Shown here: piece after piece, positions 51,370 through 60,397 of the stretch | How positions within the stretch are numbered: the stretch's first letter is position 1 | How the letters are laid out: each line of letters opens with the position of its first letter | DNA from: CALVUJ01 sp045119835 | GTDB taxonomy: Bacteria > Bacillota_I > Bacilli_A > RFN20 > DUOF01 | Direction: 5' to 3' | DNA: 64,000 bases | NCBI GenBank assembly: GCA_045119835.1 | Contig: JBGVED010000039.1 | Location: 35,938-99,937, forward strand | Translations under genes and position numbers: made by a program | The notes under the pieces: generated by a model | What the model was told of the DNA's origin: nothing | Databases searched by the model: none | What the model saw: only the letters and a program-made list of their open reading frames with translations

Positions 51370-52095
51370 TTATTCATTATTTTTTGCAATTGTTGAATTT
51401 ATTAATATTCCTAAGTAAATTATGTAACAAGAATAGTATAACAACAGCATTGCTATTATAATTGGTGTTAGGAGTCCGTAGTATGTTTTTATGTTGGAAA
51501 AACCATTTATTATATAATAAAAAAAGTTTAAGAATATGGTTAGTATGAATGAACTTATTAATGCTCCTGCATATAGTTTTTTTAGTTTTTGAAATGTTGT
51601 GAATTTATAAAAAATAAGTAATGACATGAAAATACTTGCTAAGGTCATTATAAAGTTGAAATTGTTGAAAAATACTATTTTTTTAATGAATATATGTGTT
51701 ATGAATACAATAAAGAGTGTTAATAGCAAAACTATTGATAAGGCTATTGAATATAATCTTTTTTTAAGTTTATTGCTGAAGCGAAAATTGTAAAGTCTTT
51801 CCATGTAGGTTAAAAAAGAGTTGACACCGCTTGATAAAAAATTAATGCAAATTAGATTTATTATTAAATTTGTTGTTTGCGTTAGGTTTAGTGTTTCAGA
51901 TAAATTGTAAATTTTTTTGAAATTTATGATGTTTAAATTTGGAAAATAATTAAAAAGTATATTTAGAAAAGATGTGGTTAATATTATTGTTGGCGCTAAT
52001 GCTAAAATTGTTAAATAGGTAAGATTGCCGATTAAAATATTTGTTTTTTCATTAAATAAGTTTTTTGAAATTTTTATTACTTTGTTATTAATCAA
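51370..52095 (-). CDS. YihY/BrkB-family inner membrane protein
   Basis: The 241-residue protein has six membrane segments in the YihY/BrkB pattern: an N-terminal amphipathic region, NLTYLTILALAPTIILTTSF (matching the family A-YYTLLALFP motif), FLSSGVNSFLTYMERLYNF (matching the RAlN-aLNriw motif), and later two LL...F helices. The family was once called ribonuclease BN, but its function is unknown. I chose a TTG at 52095 because GGAGAG is eight nt upstream; the in-frame TTG at 52110 has no clear site. Confidence 0.72.
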   Translation of the reverse strand: MINNKVIKISKNLFNEKTNILIGNLTYLTILALAPTIILTTSFLNILFNYFPNLNIINFKKIYNLSETLNLTQTTNLIINLICINFLSSGVNSFLTYMERLYNFRFSNKLKKRLYSIALSIVLLLTLFIVFITHIFIKKIVFFNNFNFIMTLASIFMSLLIFYKFTTFQKLKKLYAGALISSFILTIFLNFFYYIINGFSNIKTYYGLLTPIIIAMLLLYYSCYIIYLGILINSTIAKNNE

Positions 52096-52112
52096 CTTTA
52101 ATCTCTCCAATC

Positions 52113-52149
52113 AAAAAAAGCCCACAGTTTTATTTTGTGGACTTTTTTT
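52113..52149 (-). terminator. terminator of the PH-like gene
   Basis: A stem of A/T tracts flanking CCACA/TGTGG. One pair is C-A on + but G-T on minus, so the hairpin is better on the minus strand, downstream of the minus-strand gene. Confidence 0.65.
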
Positions 52150-52153
52150 GTTA

Positions 52154-52603
52154 TTATTTTTGTTTTTTTGATATTTCTACCTCGTTTTTTATAACTCTTA
52201 GCAATAGCTCATTGTTGTCTGAACGAATTGTGTATTTTTTTCTTTTTTTGTTGGAATAATAAATGGTGAAGGAAGGCCTAATTCCAAACCCTAATAAAAT
52301 TGAGTCGCTTGGTCTTTCTTTGATGCGTGTAATATCTTTATAAGATATTATTTTTGTGGAAAAGAATGATCTTTTTATCAATATTTTATCATGGTATGCA
52401 TAGTATTTTTTTCTGAATAATCCTAGATAGAAAACAAGAATTAATTCAATATTTAAAATTATTAGAAGACATATTATTTTCTTTTGTTCAAGGCTGTTAA
52501 ACAAGCTTTCTGGGGTAAATAACCAAACAGATAAAGCTGCTATATGTAAAGATAGTGCTAAAAAAAGGAAAAAAGTGTATTTTCGCTTAAATTTAAATTC
52601 CAT
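52154..52603 (-). CDS. membrane protein with bacterial PH-like domain
   Basis: Two membrane segments (about residues 10-27 and 43-63) are followed by a PH-like domain: YYAYHDKILIKRSFF, then KIISYKDITRIKE, GIRPSFTIYYSN, KYTIRSDNNELLLRVI. The hairpin-plus-PH layout resembles YdbS or other bPH proteins. AGGAGTTGAATTT precedes ATG 52603; the upstream open frame from 52654 has no conserved content. Length is 149 residues. Function unknown. Confidence 0.68.
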   Translation of the reverse strand: MEFKFKRKYTFFLFLALSLHIAALSVWLFTPESLFNSLEQKKIICLLIILNIELILVFYLGLFRKKYYAYHDKILIKRSFFSTKIISYKDITRIKERPSDSILLGFGIRPSFTIYYSNKKRKKYTIRSDNNELLLRVIKNEVEISKKQK

Positions 52604-52700
52604 AAATTCAACTCCTATTTGTTTATGATTTAAGAATATATTATTTGTGCTCAAATGTCAAATAAAATGCTTTTATGTAATAAATAAATAGTTAAAATAG

Positions 52701-52729
52701 TTGAAGTAAAGTTTGTTTTAATATAAAAT
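52701..52729 (+). promoter_or_regulatory. promoter of the lipoprotein operon
   Basis: TTGAAG at 52701-52706 and TAAAAT at 52724-52729 are 17 nt apart; AAGGAGG of the first gene follows at 52747. Confidence 0.6.
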
Positions 52730-52762
52730 GAGTTGTGCATATTATAAGGAGGAGTTTTTTTG

Positions 52763-54847
52763 ATGAAGAAAAAATGGTTATCATTAGCTACAGTGTTGTG
52801 TTTTGGAATAGGGCTTGCTAGTGGTTGTAGTAAGGATGATGGCTCTTTTAAAAAATTACATTTAGATGGGCATGATATAGTTTTGACATTAGGGGATAAT
52901 GTTAAATACAGCGCCGATGATTTGTTTGGCGATATGTTAGATTCAAAAGAGGGTGCTAGTACTGTTTATGAAAAACTTTTGAAAATGATTGTTGAAAATA
53001 GCATTGAAACAGATTCTAATATGAAAGCGAGTTGGGATTTGCTACTAGAATCATTTGAAGAAAGTGTTGAAAATAAGGCTTTGTCAGAAGGTATTAGTGA
53101 AAAGGAAGCTAGGAAAGCTCTTTTGACAGAAGAAGGGTATTCAACTATAGAGGAGAAAAAGGAAGCTTATTTGTATGAAGTTAAATTGGCTAAGCTTCAA
53201 GAAAATTATTGGAAAGAGAGAAAAGATTATTATTTTGAAAATTATTTTAATTCTCGTTTGCCATATTACGTTAAGCATATTCTTGTAAAGACAGGATATA
53301 CTGCTAATAGAGGTCCTTATTCTTCTGTTATCGATTCTGATGATGCAAAAGATTTATATGATGTATATTCTTTACTTGCTAAAGGTGAAAAGTTTGCTTA
53401 TGTTATGAATCATAAATCAGAGGATGCTACTGATGGTAATGGATATCATATGGATTTAACTACTAGTTTTGTTACTGAGTTTTTGCATGGTGTGTTTGCA
53501 CTTGATTCAATGATGAAGGATCAAGAAGGAAAAGTAACAGGACTTGATAGTGAAGTATTAAATTATTATATTAATGAGTCAGGGGTAACCGGGGATAAAA
53601 ATGACTATAATTTTAATATTATTTATGCAGATGATATTGAAACTTTGGGAAATAAATCTTCTTCTTCTGATTATAATTCTATTTCAACTTATGAAAAAGA
53701 TGATGAAGGAAAAGAAAATAGCATAGGTAATATATCTAACTCTAATGCATATGGTTCAACATCTTCTTTGTATACAAGAACAGTTATATTTAATCAAACA
53801 TTTAATAATCCTGGAATTAGCGTTATTTCTTTGGGTGATGATTTTGCAGGTGAGAATTATATTGAATTGACTATCGATGGGAAAAATCATAAATTATTGA
53901 CAGATGAGAATAAAAATCTTGTTTTTATAGCTTGTGCTAAGGGAAGTAGTAGTGATTTATGGGTTCATTTCTTAACTGTTAATGTTTCTCCATTTGATGA
54001 GAAAGCAAAATTGTTCTATTCTTTTGATCAAGAAAAAACAATTGATAAGATGGTTGAATCAAAGAAAACTGAGTTGCAAGGCAATCAAACTTTAAGTGAA
54101 GCTGAAATAACTGCTCAATTAGAAGAGTATAGAGAAGAACTAGAGGTTTATCAAACTTATGTTGATATAAAAGGCGGAGAAACTCAAAAGGGTAGAAATG
54201 CAATAATTGAGGAATTAGAAGGTTATGTCAAGACTTATGCTAAAAGAGGAATCACTTCAGAGGCAGTTGCTGGTAATGATCAATTCTTAACTTATGATAT
54301 GGTTGAATACTATATGGAAAAAGGAAATATAACAATATCTAATAATGATTTGAAAAATTTGATTGAAACATATATAGAAAATCAAAAAGCATTAATAGAT
54401 TATAATTCTCAAAATTCAATAGTTAAAGGTTGGGATGAGTATTATGATAGAATTTCTTTAGCTAATTCTCAAGAAATTATAGATAAGAAGATACCTATGG
54501 AATGTAGTTATGGAGTTAATAATGGTGCCGTATGTAAGTATTATTATAATGAAGAAGATAGAGGATTTGAAATAATGATTACTTATAAAGAAGTAGGATC
54601 TTCAAGTGAGTATATGCCTGCTGATAAAACAAAATATGTTACATCATTCCGTATAGGGGATGGAGTTATAGAATTACCTGATGCTAATGATGGTATGCAT
54701 AGAGATGGTTATACATTTGGTGGATGGTATTCAACTTCTACTTACGAAGAAGGAACAGAAGTTACTCAAATAGATGCAACAAGAACATCAACTAATAATA
54801 AAGTTGTTTTATATGCAAAATGGAATGCAACAGGAGGTAGTAATTAA
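52763..54847 (+). CDS. parvulin/SurA-like lipoprotein with C-terminal InlB-type repeat (cassette 1, gene A)
   Basis: A lipobox LASGCSKDDG gives a membrane-anchored lipoprotein. Residues about 75-155 look like a SurA/PrsA N-domain (helical). A parvulin-like stretch begins at YYVKHILVKTG near residue 170 with the usual histidine kept, though the later GGDLG motif is not clear. A divergent insert follows (Ser/Asn/Tyr-rich), then helical repeats, and near the C-terminus a Listeria-Bacteroides repeat (GYTFGGWYSTSTYEEGTEV, LYAKW). ATG 52763 fits AAGGAGG. It is homologous to cassette 2 gene A. Role: probably folding of exported proteins. Confidence 0.72.
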   Translation: MKKKWLSLATVLCFGIGLASGCSKDDGSFKKLHLDGHDIVLTLGDNVKYSADDLFGDMLDSKEGASTVYEKLLKMIVENSIETDSNMKASWDLLLESFEESVENKALSEGISEKEARKALLTEEGYSTIEEKKEAYLYEVKLAKLQENYWKERKDYYFENYFNSRLPYYVKHILVKTGYTANRGPYSSVIDSDDAKDLYDVYSLLAKGEKFAYVMNHKSEDATDGNGYHMDLTTSFVTEFLHGVFALDSMMKDQEGKVTGLDSEVLNYYINESGVTGDKNDYNFNIIYADDIETLGNKSSSSDYNSISTYEKDDEGKENSIGNISNSNAYGSTSSLYTRTVIFNQTFNNPGISVISLGDDFAGENYIELTIDGKNHKLLTDENKNLVFIACAKGSSSDLWVHFLTVNVSPFDEKAKLFYSFDQEKTIDKMVESKKTELQGNQTLSEAEITAQLEEYREELEVYQTYVDIKGGETQKGRNAIIEELEGYVKTYAKRGITSEAVAGNDQFLTYDMVEYYMEKGNITISNNDLKNLIETYIENQKALIDYNSQNSIVKGWDEYYDRISLANSQEIIDKKIPMECSYGVNNGAVCKYYYNEEDRGFEIMITYKEVGSSSEYMPADKTKYVTSFRIGDGVIELPDANDGMHRDGYTFGGWYSTSTYEEGTEVTQIDATRTSTNNKVVLYAKWNATGGSN

Positions 54848-56133
54848 TGAAAAAAGCTTTTAAGGGTGTTGGCTTATCGCTATGTGCGATGTTATTGTTT
54901 GCCGGTTGTTCGTGTAAAAAGGAAGAACTTGATACAAAAGCAAATATAAATAATTCTAAAGATACATTTGTATCTGGATTAAAAGATGGTGTTGTATCTA
55001 CTCCGTTACAAACATTATACGATGATTTAAAAAGTTCAACTGGAAATTCTGTTGCTGCAGATAAATTATTAGAACTTATTTCTGAAAAAGTTCTATCAGA
55101 TGCTAAATGGCAACAAAGATATGAAGATAAAGTAAAAGATAAATTAATGGAATTGACAAAGAAAGAAGAATATCAAACTAACGGAATTTTTGATGAAGAA
55201 AAGTTAGTGAAAAATTTAAATATTTATGGTGATGTTGTTGTTTGTCAGGATAATACATATGGACCTACTTATTCAAGTGGCATTATTGATGAATATATGG
55301 TTTGCGATTATACAAAGTATATAGATAAGAGTTTGAAGATGAGCGTATTAGCAGAATTGCTAAATGAAAAATATGTTTATGATAAGGTTATGGTTGATAA
55401 GGCAAATATATTAACTACCAAAAAAGCAAGAATGGTTGAATATGTTTCTATTGGATATTCAGATGATACAGAAGAAAGTGAACTTATAACACATATAGTT
55501 GAATCTATAAAAGAATTAGAAAAAGAAGATACTACTCTTACACTTGAAAAAATTGCGTCTAATTGGACTGATAAAAAAATACAAAAAGTGGTTGAGAATT
55601 TTGAAAAAATAAATACTGTTGATGATAAAAATGGTGCTATTATGAATGAATTTACAAATGGTTATACTCAAAGTGCTGAAACGGGATTAGAGAAAAAGAA
55701 AAAAGAAATATATGATGTTTCTAATTATCAAAAAGTTGTTATAACAAGTGATAGCAGTGATATTTTAAATTCAACATTGGTTGAAAGAATATTAAGCGAG
55801 AATGTACTTAGTACTACTTCTAATAAGACAATTAAAATCAACAATGGTTATTATTTGGTTGCTCCTTGGGCAGGCACTAATATAGATTCTACTGATTTAC
55901 GAATTAAAGATTCATCAAAAAGCAAATATTATATTGTTAAGGTTGATGTTATTAATTCAGATTCAAATGATGAAATGAAATACGAAGCAGTTAAAATATT
56001 AGCAAAAAATACAAGCTTGGTTGGAGATAGTATCAGTTATTATTTAGAACAATATAAAAATGATATAAAGGTTTATGATGAGGAAATATATAAATATTTT
56101 AAAACACAATATTCTGATATATTTGTTGATTAA
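54847..56133 (+). CDS. lipoprotein of unknown function (cassette 1, gene B)
   Basis: The lipobox LFAGCSCKKEE marks a lipoprotein of 428 residues, otherwise mostly helical and highly charged. Its C-terminal part (NNGYYLVAPWAGTNI, YYIVKVDVINSDSN, VYDEEIYKYFKTQYSD) aligns with gene B of cassette 2. It starts in the stop codon of gene A (TAATG), with AGGAGG upstream, so A and B are translated together. It could be a partner or cochaperone of gene A. No enzymatic motif is seen. Confidence 0.72.
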   Translation: MKKAFKGVGLSLCAMLLFAGCSCKKEELDTKANINNSKDTFVSGLKDGVVSTPLQTLYDDLKSSTGNSVAADKLLELISEKVLSDAKWQQRYEDKVKDKLMELTKKEEYQTNGIFDEEKLVKNLNIYGDVVVCQDNTYGPTYSSGIIDEYMVCDYTKYIDKSLKMSVLAELLNEKYVYDKVMVDKANILTTKKARMVEYVSIGYSDDTEESELITHIVESIKELEKEDTTLTLEKIASNWTDKKIQKVVENFEKINTVDDKNGAIMNEFTNGYTQSAETGLEKKKKEIYDVSNYQKVVITSDSSDILNSTLVERILSENVLSTTSNKTIKINNGYYLVAPWAGTNIDSTDLRIKDSSKSKYYIVKVDVINSDSNDEMKYEAVKILAKNTSLVGDSISYYLEQYKNDIKVYDEEIYKYFKTQYSDIFVD

Positions 56134-56158
56134 TTTTGCAGTCAAAGGAGGGTAAGCA

Positions 56159-57832
56159 ATGAATAAAAAAATGTTATCATTTATAATGCTGTTTATGGTT
56201 GCTTTTTGCTTCATTGGTGGCTGTAAGGATAATGAAGATGATAAGAATGGAATTTTAGTAAAAGACGGAAAAGACGTCGTGGCTACTATAAATAATATTG
56301 ACTATACTGCAGATCTATTGTATGGCGATATGGCGAATTCTAATGTTAGTTCGGATTATTTATATGAAACACTAGAAGATTTGTTAATTAAATCGGTTGT
56401 TACAGTTACTGATAGTATGAAAAATCGTATAAATAACGAAATTGAAAAGTGGAAAAAAGAAATAAAAGAAAATTCAATAATTAAAGGGACTTCATATAAA
56501 GATGATTTAAAAGCGGCTTTAGAAGCAGAAGGTGTTGAAACTGAAGAAGAATTGGTTGATAAAAAAATATTTGAGTTACAAGAAGAAATTATTGTGAATC
56601 AATATTGGGAGGAAAATAAAGATCGTTATTATAATGAATATATTAATAATAATTATGTTTATCATATTAGCCAAATCTTAGTTAAAGTTAGCACTAACGG
56701 AAATAAAGATTATTTTGATGTTGAACCAAGTGAAACTGTGGCAAAGAAAATATATGATGTTACAAATTCATTATTGAGTGGAGAAAAATTTTATCAAGTT
56801 GCTCAAAGATATTCTGATGACACAGCAACTAAAGAGAATGGCGGAGATATGGGGTTAGTTACTTTAAATGATACGACAATTTCTGATGAAGTTAAGTATG
56901 CATTAGCTAGTTATAGTATTTATTTTGAAGATGCTGATTTAGAATATCCTGAGTATTTAGATGAAGTTTATGGAGATGGATTTGAAGCAATTCCTCAACA
57001 ATATGTGGATTTGCTAGGGGAAAAATATAATGAAGATAGTGGAGTTTATCATATTACTTCTACTAGTGGAACAGTTTCATTATATTCTCGTGTTCAGGCT
57101 AGAAATATATTGTTCAATAATTTATATAATTCTAGAACATTTAGGTTATTACAAGTTAATGAAGATATCGGAAATTCAAAGGAACTTAGTAATGTTAAAA
57201 TGCCATTAATAGATGTTGCTGGTTTTGAAGAGGTTGCTAGCTCTAAAAAAGTAGTAACTAACGAAGAAAAATTGCCTATTTTAGTTGTTAGAAGTAACGA
57301 AGGAATACATTTTATTTCAATAAATAAATCTGCTTTTTCTGGAGAGGAAGAATTATTGAAGTATTATGCTAAAGAGGTTAATGATTCAGATAATTATATA
57401 TCTTATGTTGAAAAGGCTATAAATAATTCGGATAAAGAGAGCAGAATTTCTAATTTAGAATCTTTGGCTAAAGATTATTCAATTATGAAAATCAGTGGTA
57501 ATAGTAATTTTGCTGGTAATGAAGATTTTATCAAATATGATATGTTTACATATTATTTAAATAAATTTAATGAGGTAAGGTTTGAAATAAAAGATAAATC
57601 TATAGAGAATAAGGTTTTGAATTATATTGAGGCGCAAAAAAATTATATTAAATTAAAAATAAAATATGTTTTTGATGGCGGATATGAAAAACTATCTAAT
57701 TCAGAAGAAAAATTTGCTAATAGTATTGAAGTAACAAAGCACATTCCAATATTAAAATGTTTAGATAATAAAGCTTGTACTTATACTCATGATGGAGGAT
57801 TTAAACCTTATAATGTAGGAGGTGGCGAGTAA
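56159..57832 (+). CDS. parvulin/SurA-like lipoprotein (cassette 2, gene A)
   Basis: The lipobox FIGGCKDNED gives a 557-residue lipoprotein. A parvulin domain is near residues 170-250: YHISQILVKVS, VAKKIYDVTNSLLSGEKFYQ, YSDDTATKENGGDMGLV. The usual HILV histidine is glutamine here, so isomerase activity may be reduced. A C-terminal helical region (YDMFTYYLNKFNEV and YIEAQKNYIKLKIKYV) matches gene A of cassette 1, but the InlB-type repeat is absent. AAGGAGGG precedes the ATG. It lies 25 nt after cassette 1. Confidence 0.75.
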   Translation: MNKKMLSFIMLFMVAFCFIGGCKDNEDDKNGILVKDGKDVVATINNIDYTADLLYGDMANSNVSSDYLYETLEDLLIKSVVTVTDSMKNRINNEIEKWKKEIKENSIIKGTSYKDDLKAALEAEGVETEEELVDKKIFELQEEIIVNQYWEENKDRYYNEYINNNYVYHISQILVKVSTNGNKDYFDVEPSETVAKKIYDVTNSLLSGEKFYQVAQRYSDDTATKENGGDMGLVTLNDTTISDEVKYALASYSIYFEDADLEYPEYLDEVYGDGFEAIPQQYVDLLGEKYNEDSGVYHITSTSGTVSLYSRVQARNILFNNLYNSRTFRLLQVNEDIGNSKELSNVKMPLIDVAGFEEVASSKKVVTNEEKLPILVVRSNEGIHFISINKSAFSGEEELLKYYAKEVNDSDNYISYVEKAINNSDKESRISNLESLAKDYSIMKISGNSNFAGNEDFIKYDMFTYYLNKFNEVRFEIKDKSIENKVLNYIEAQKNYIKLKIKYVFDGGYEKLSNSEEKFANSIEVTKHIPILKCLDNKACTYTHDGGFKPYNVGGGE

Positions 57833-59088
57833 TGAAGAAAAAGATTTTAACGGGTTGCTTGTTACTAAGTAGTTTGATTGCTTTGTGTAGTTGCAAAAAA
57901 GATATAACGGATACAAGTGCAAATATCAGTTTTGAAAATACAATTATATTTACTAGCAGTAACAATAAACTAACTGCTGGCGATGTTTATAGTCACATTA
58001 TAAACAATCAAAAGGATGAAGTTGTTAAACAAATAATGTTGGAAATATTAAAAGAACAAGTAGATGTTAACGATTCTAATGTTAAGTATTTATATCAAAA
58101 GTATATAAGAGAATCATTTGAAACGAATTTTTTAAATAATTCTACTTATTCTTATAATGGGGATTTCAAAGAAGAAATATTGGTTAATTATTTGAAAAGT
58201 GAAGGTTATGCGATTTCTTGTGATGTAGGATTTGAGCAAACTTTATTATCACAAGATTTTAAGTGTGATTATAGTGATTATATTGAAAAAGAATTAGACT
58301 TTGATACTTATATGAAAATTTTAAAAGTTAAGTATATAATAGAAGAAAAACAAAATCTTATTCTTAATAATGCTCCTAGGAAAATTACTTATTATACTGA
58401 ATCAAAAGGTTCTACAGATAATGAGGTTAGGGAAGAATTTGAAAGTTATGTTGCTAGTATAGAGGAAAATTATAATTCAACAGAAGAAAATGTAATTAAA
58501 AGTATTGAGGATATCGGGGAAACTAAAAGAAAGGAAGCTTTAGATGAATTAGCTAAAGAGTATGCTTATTTATCTACTTCTACTGATTCAAGTTCTGGAT
58601 ATATGTATTTAAATAAATTTACAACATGTGGTGAAAAGAAGTGTTCTAGAGAAGATGGTAAAGCTTATTTAGACAAGGAAATTATGGAAAAAGAATATTT
58701 CACAACCAAGGTTGTTATAAAAAAGAATGAAGATGTTTTATATAAGTCTGCTAGAGATATATTGTTTAGTGAGAATGTTGAAGATTATTTGTATAGCATA
58801 GGTGGTAAAAACTATTTGGTATCTCCTGTTTATGCAAGTGATTCAAATAAACGAATAAACGACATTATTATGTTTGATGCAGAAGGAAATAATTATTATA
58901 TTGCTACTGTTGATGTTATTAATGAAGAGTCGTCTTTTGCTGATAAAGCTTTAGTTGCTGAATTGTTGATAGATACAATATCTTCTTCAATTATTTATGA
59001 ATATTGTTTTGATGAGCAAACGATAAATATATATGATGAAGAAATAAGAGAACATTTTATTAGTAAATATGGTAAATATGAAAAATAA
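57832..59088 (+). CDS. lipoprotein of unknown function (cassette 2, gene B)
   Basis: The 418-residue lipoprotein has an ALCSCKKDI lipobox and the same layout as gene B of cassette 1: an N-terminal TSANI segment, a charged helical middle, and a C-terminal GGKNYLVSPVYASD, YYIATVDVINEESS, IYDEEIREHFISKYG part. The start overlaps the previous stop (TAATG), with GGAGG upstream. The operon ends at the terminator at 59087. Confidence 0.72.
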   Translation: MKKKILTGCLLLSSLIALCSCKKDITDTSANISFENTIIFTSSNNKLTAGDVYSHIINNQKDEVVKQIMLEILKEQVDVNDSNVKYLYQKYIRESFETNFLNNSTYSYNGDFKEEILVNYLKSEGYAISCDVGFEQTLLSQDFKCDYSDYIEKELDFDTYMKILKVKYIIEEKQNLILNNAPRKITYYTESKGSTDNEVREEFESYVASIEENYNSTEENVIKSIEDIGETKRKEALDELAKEYAYLSTSTDSSSGYMYLNKFTTCGEKKCSREDGKAYLDKEIMEKEYFTTKVVIKKNEDVLYKSARDILFSENVEDYLYSIGGKNYLVSPVYASDSNKRINDIIMFDAEGNNYYIATVDVINEESSFADKALVAELLIDTISSSIIYEYCFDEQTINIYDEEIREHFISKYGKYEK

Positions 59089-59113
59089 AAGCGATTTGTC
59101 AAAGTCGCTTTTT
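59087..59113. terminator. terminator between convergent genes
   Basis: AAAAGCGA with TTT pairs with AAA-TCGCTTTT (one bulge) around GTC; a T tract follows. It overlaps the stop of the lipoprotein operon and faces the convergent CBS gene. Confidence 0.75.
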
Positions 59114-59116
59114 TAT

Positions 59117-59602
59117 TTAAAGTGGATAATCTGATGTTTTTACTGAATCGTGTGGGTTGCTATTTGTATACATTAAGTATTCTGGCAAAGTCAAAATTTC
59201 CGTGTATGTTTCTATTATATAGGGGAGTAAATCCTTTTCTTTACAAATGTTTTTTGAGGTTAATACTCCTATTACTTTGCCGTCGTTTAGTACAACTAAT
59301 CGTCTTATTTTGTTTTTTGACATAATTTTTGCTGCATCTACTAGCGACGTTTCCGGATTAACGAAATGAATTTCACTAGTAATAGTTATTTTTTCTATTG
59401 GCTCATATAAACTTTCTGAATTTTCCATTCTCATTAATATATCTCTGTCTGTAATTACTCCTATCAATAAGTTGTTTTTTGTTATTGGCATAAATCCTAT
59501 GTTTTTTTTCTTCATAATTTTGATTGCTTCAATTATTGAAGTAGCGCTATCACAGGTTATAGCTGGGGTTGTCATCATTTCTTTTACCTTTTTTTTATTC
59601 AT
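59117..59602 (-). CDS. CBS-domain protein
   Basis: Two tandem CBS repeats fill the protein: VKEMMTTPAITCDSATSIIE with FMPITKNNLLIGVITDRDIL, then a second IHFVNPETSLVDAAKIM with RLVVLNDGKVIGVLTSKNI. Such stand-alone CBS pairs usually bind adenine nucleotides and act as regulators. It is 161 residues, with AAGGAG before the ATG. The neighbouring yunB gene is divergent; partner unknown. Confidence 0.88.
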   Translation of the reverse strand: MNKKKVKEMMTTPAITCDSATSIIEAIKIMKKKNIGFMPITKNNLLIGVITDRDILMRMENSESLYEPIEKITITSEIHFVNPETSLVDAAKIMSKNKIRRLVVLNDGKVIGVLTSKNICKEKDLLPYIIETYTEILTLPEYLMYTNSNPHDSVKTSDYPL

Positions 59603-59689
59603 TTAAATTTTCTCCTTTTTTATTTATTTTTTTCACAAAAGTATAAATAAATACATTTTATTTTCATATTCTTTAAATAGGTGAATGTT

Positions 59690-60397
59690 GTGGATATGGT
59701 TAATGAGTGTTTTAAAAGAAGATTAGTTTTTTATTTTGCTAACGTGATGCTTTGCCTTATTTTACTTCTATCTTATATTAAGAAGCCGTTAATACCATTG
59801 TTTAGAGAATATGGCGAATATCAAATTACTAATTTAATTATGAGTGTTATGAATATTTGTGTGGAAGAAAATATAAATGATTTTGTTTTAAAAGAAGCAA
59901 TTTATCAAAATGAGTATGATAAAAATATTTTTGAATTTAATTTAGATATAATAAATTCTGTTGCATATAATATTGTTAATAGAGCACATCAAATTTTAAA
60001 ATCTTTTGAATATGGCTATGTTGAAGATGAAGTGTTAACAAAAATTAATTTAAAAAATGATTTATATGAGTTTGAAAATGGTGTTGTTTATAAAATTCCT
60101 GTGTCAGAAATTTTTGATAATTTTCTTGTTTCAAATTTAGGATTTAAAATACCAATTAAATATAAATTCGTTGGTTCTATAAAAGGTGATGTTGTTAGTA
60201 GTGTTGATGAATATGGTATTAATAATGCGTTGATTAAAATATCTTTAAATATAGTTGCTGATGCTAAAATTATATTACCTATGTCGACAGCAAATAATAG
60301 TATCAGTTTACAAATTCCAATGATAATTAGAGCTATAAATGGGGAGATTCCGTCATATTATTTAGGAACTAATATTGTGGGAGGGGTTAATAAATGA
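59690..60397 (+). CDS. yunB: sporulation protein YunB family
   Basis: YunB is made in the mother cell under sigma-E in Bacillus and is needed for normal sporulation. The protein has one N-terminal membrane segment (LVFYFANVMLCLILLLSYI), then a domain with NLIMSVMNICVEENI, IINSVAYNIVNRAHQIL, a YKIPVSEIFDN segment and a late IPMIIRAINGEIPSYY motif resembling the family's GPVP/IRAING end. I chose the GTG at 59690 after AGGTGA; GTG 59681 or ATG 59696 are alternatives. It overlaps the yutH-like gene by 4 nt. Confidence 0.75.
   Translation: MDMVNECFKRRLVFYFANVMLCLILLLSYIKKPLIPLFREYGEYQITNLIMSVMNICVEENINDFVLKEAIYQNEYDKNIFEFNLDIINSVAYNIVNRAHQILKSFEYGYVEDEVLTKINLKNDLYEFENGVVYKIPVSEIFDNFLVSNLGFKIPIKYKFVGSIKGDVVSSVDEYGINNALIKISLNIVADAKIILPMSTANNSISLQIPMIIRAINGEIPSYYLGTNIVGGVNK

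Noticed and set aside
51089..52621. Identical 19-nt translation start region in front of jetA and the PH-like gene
   Set aside because: The shared ATAGGAGTTGAATTTATGG is an optimal ribosome binding site plus spacer; with such AT-rich leaders chance or selection on initiation explains it.
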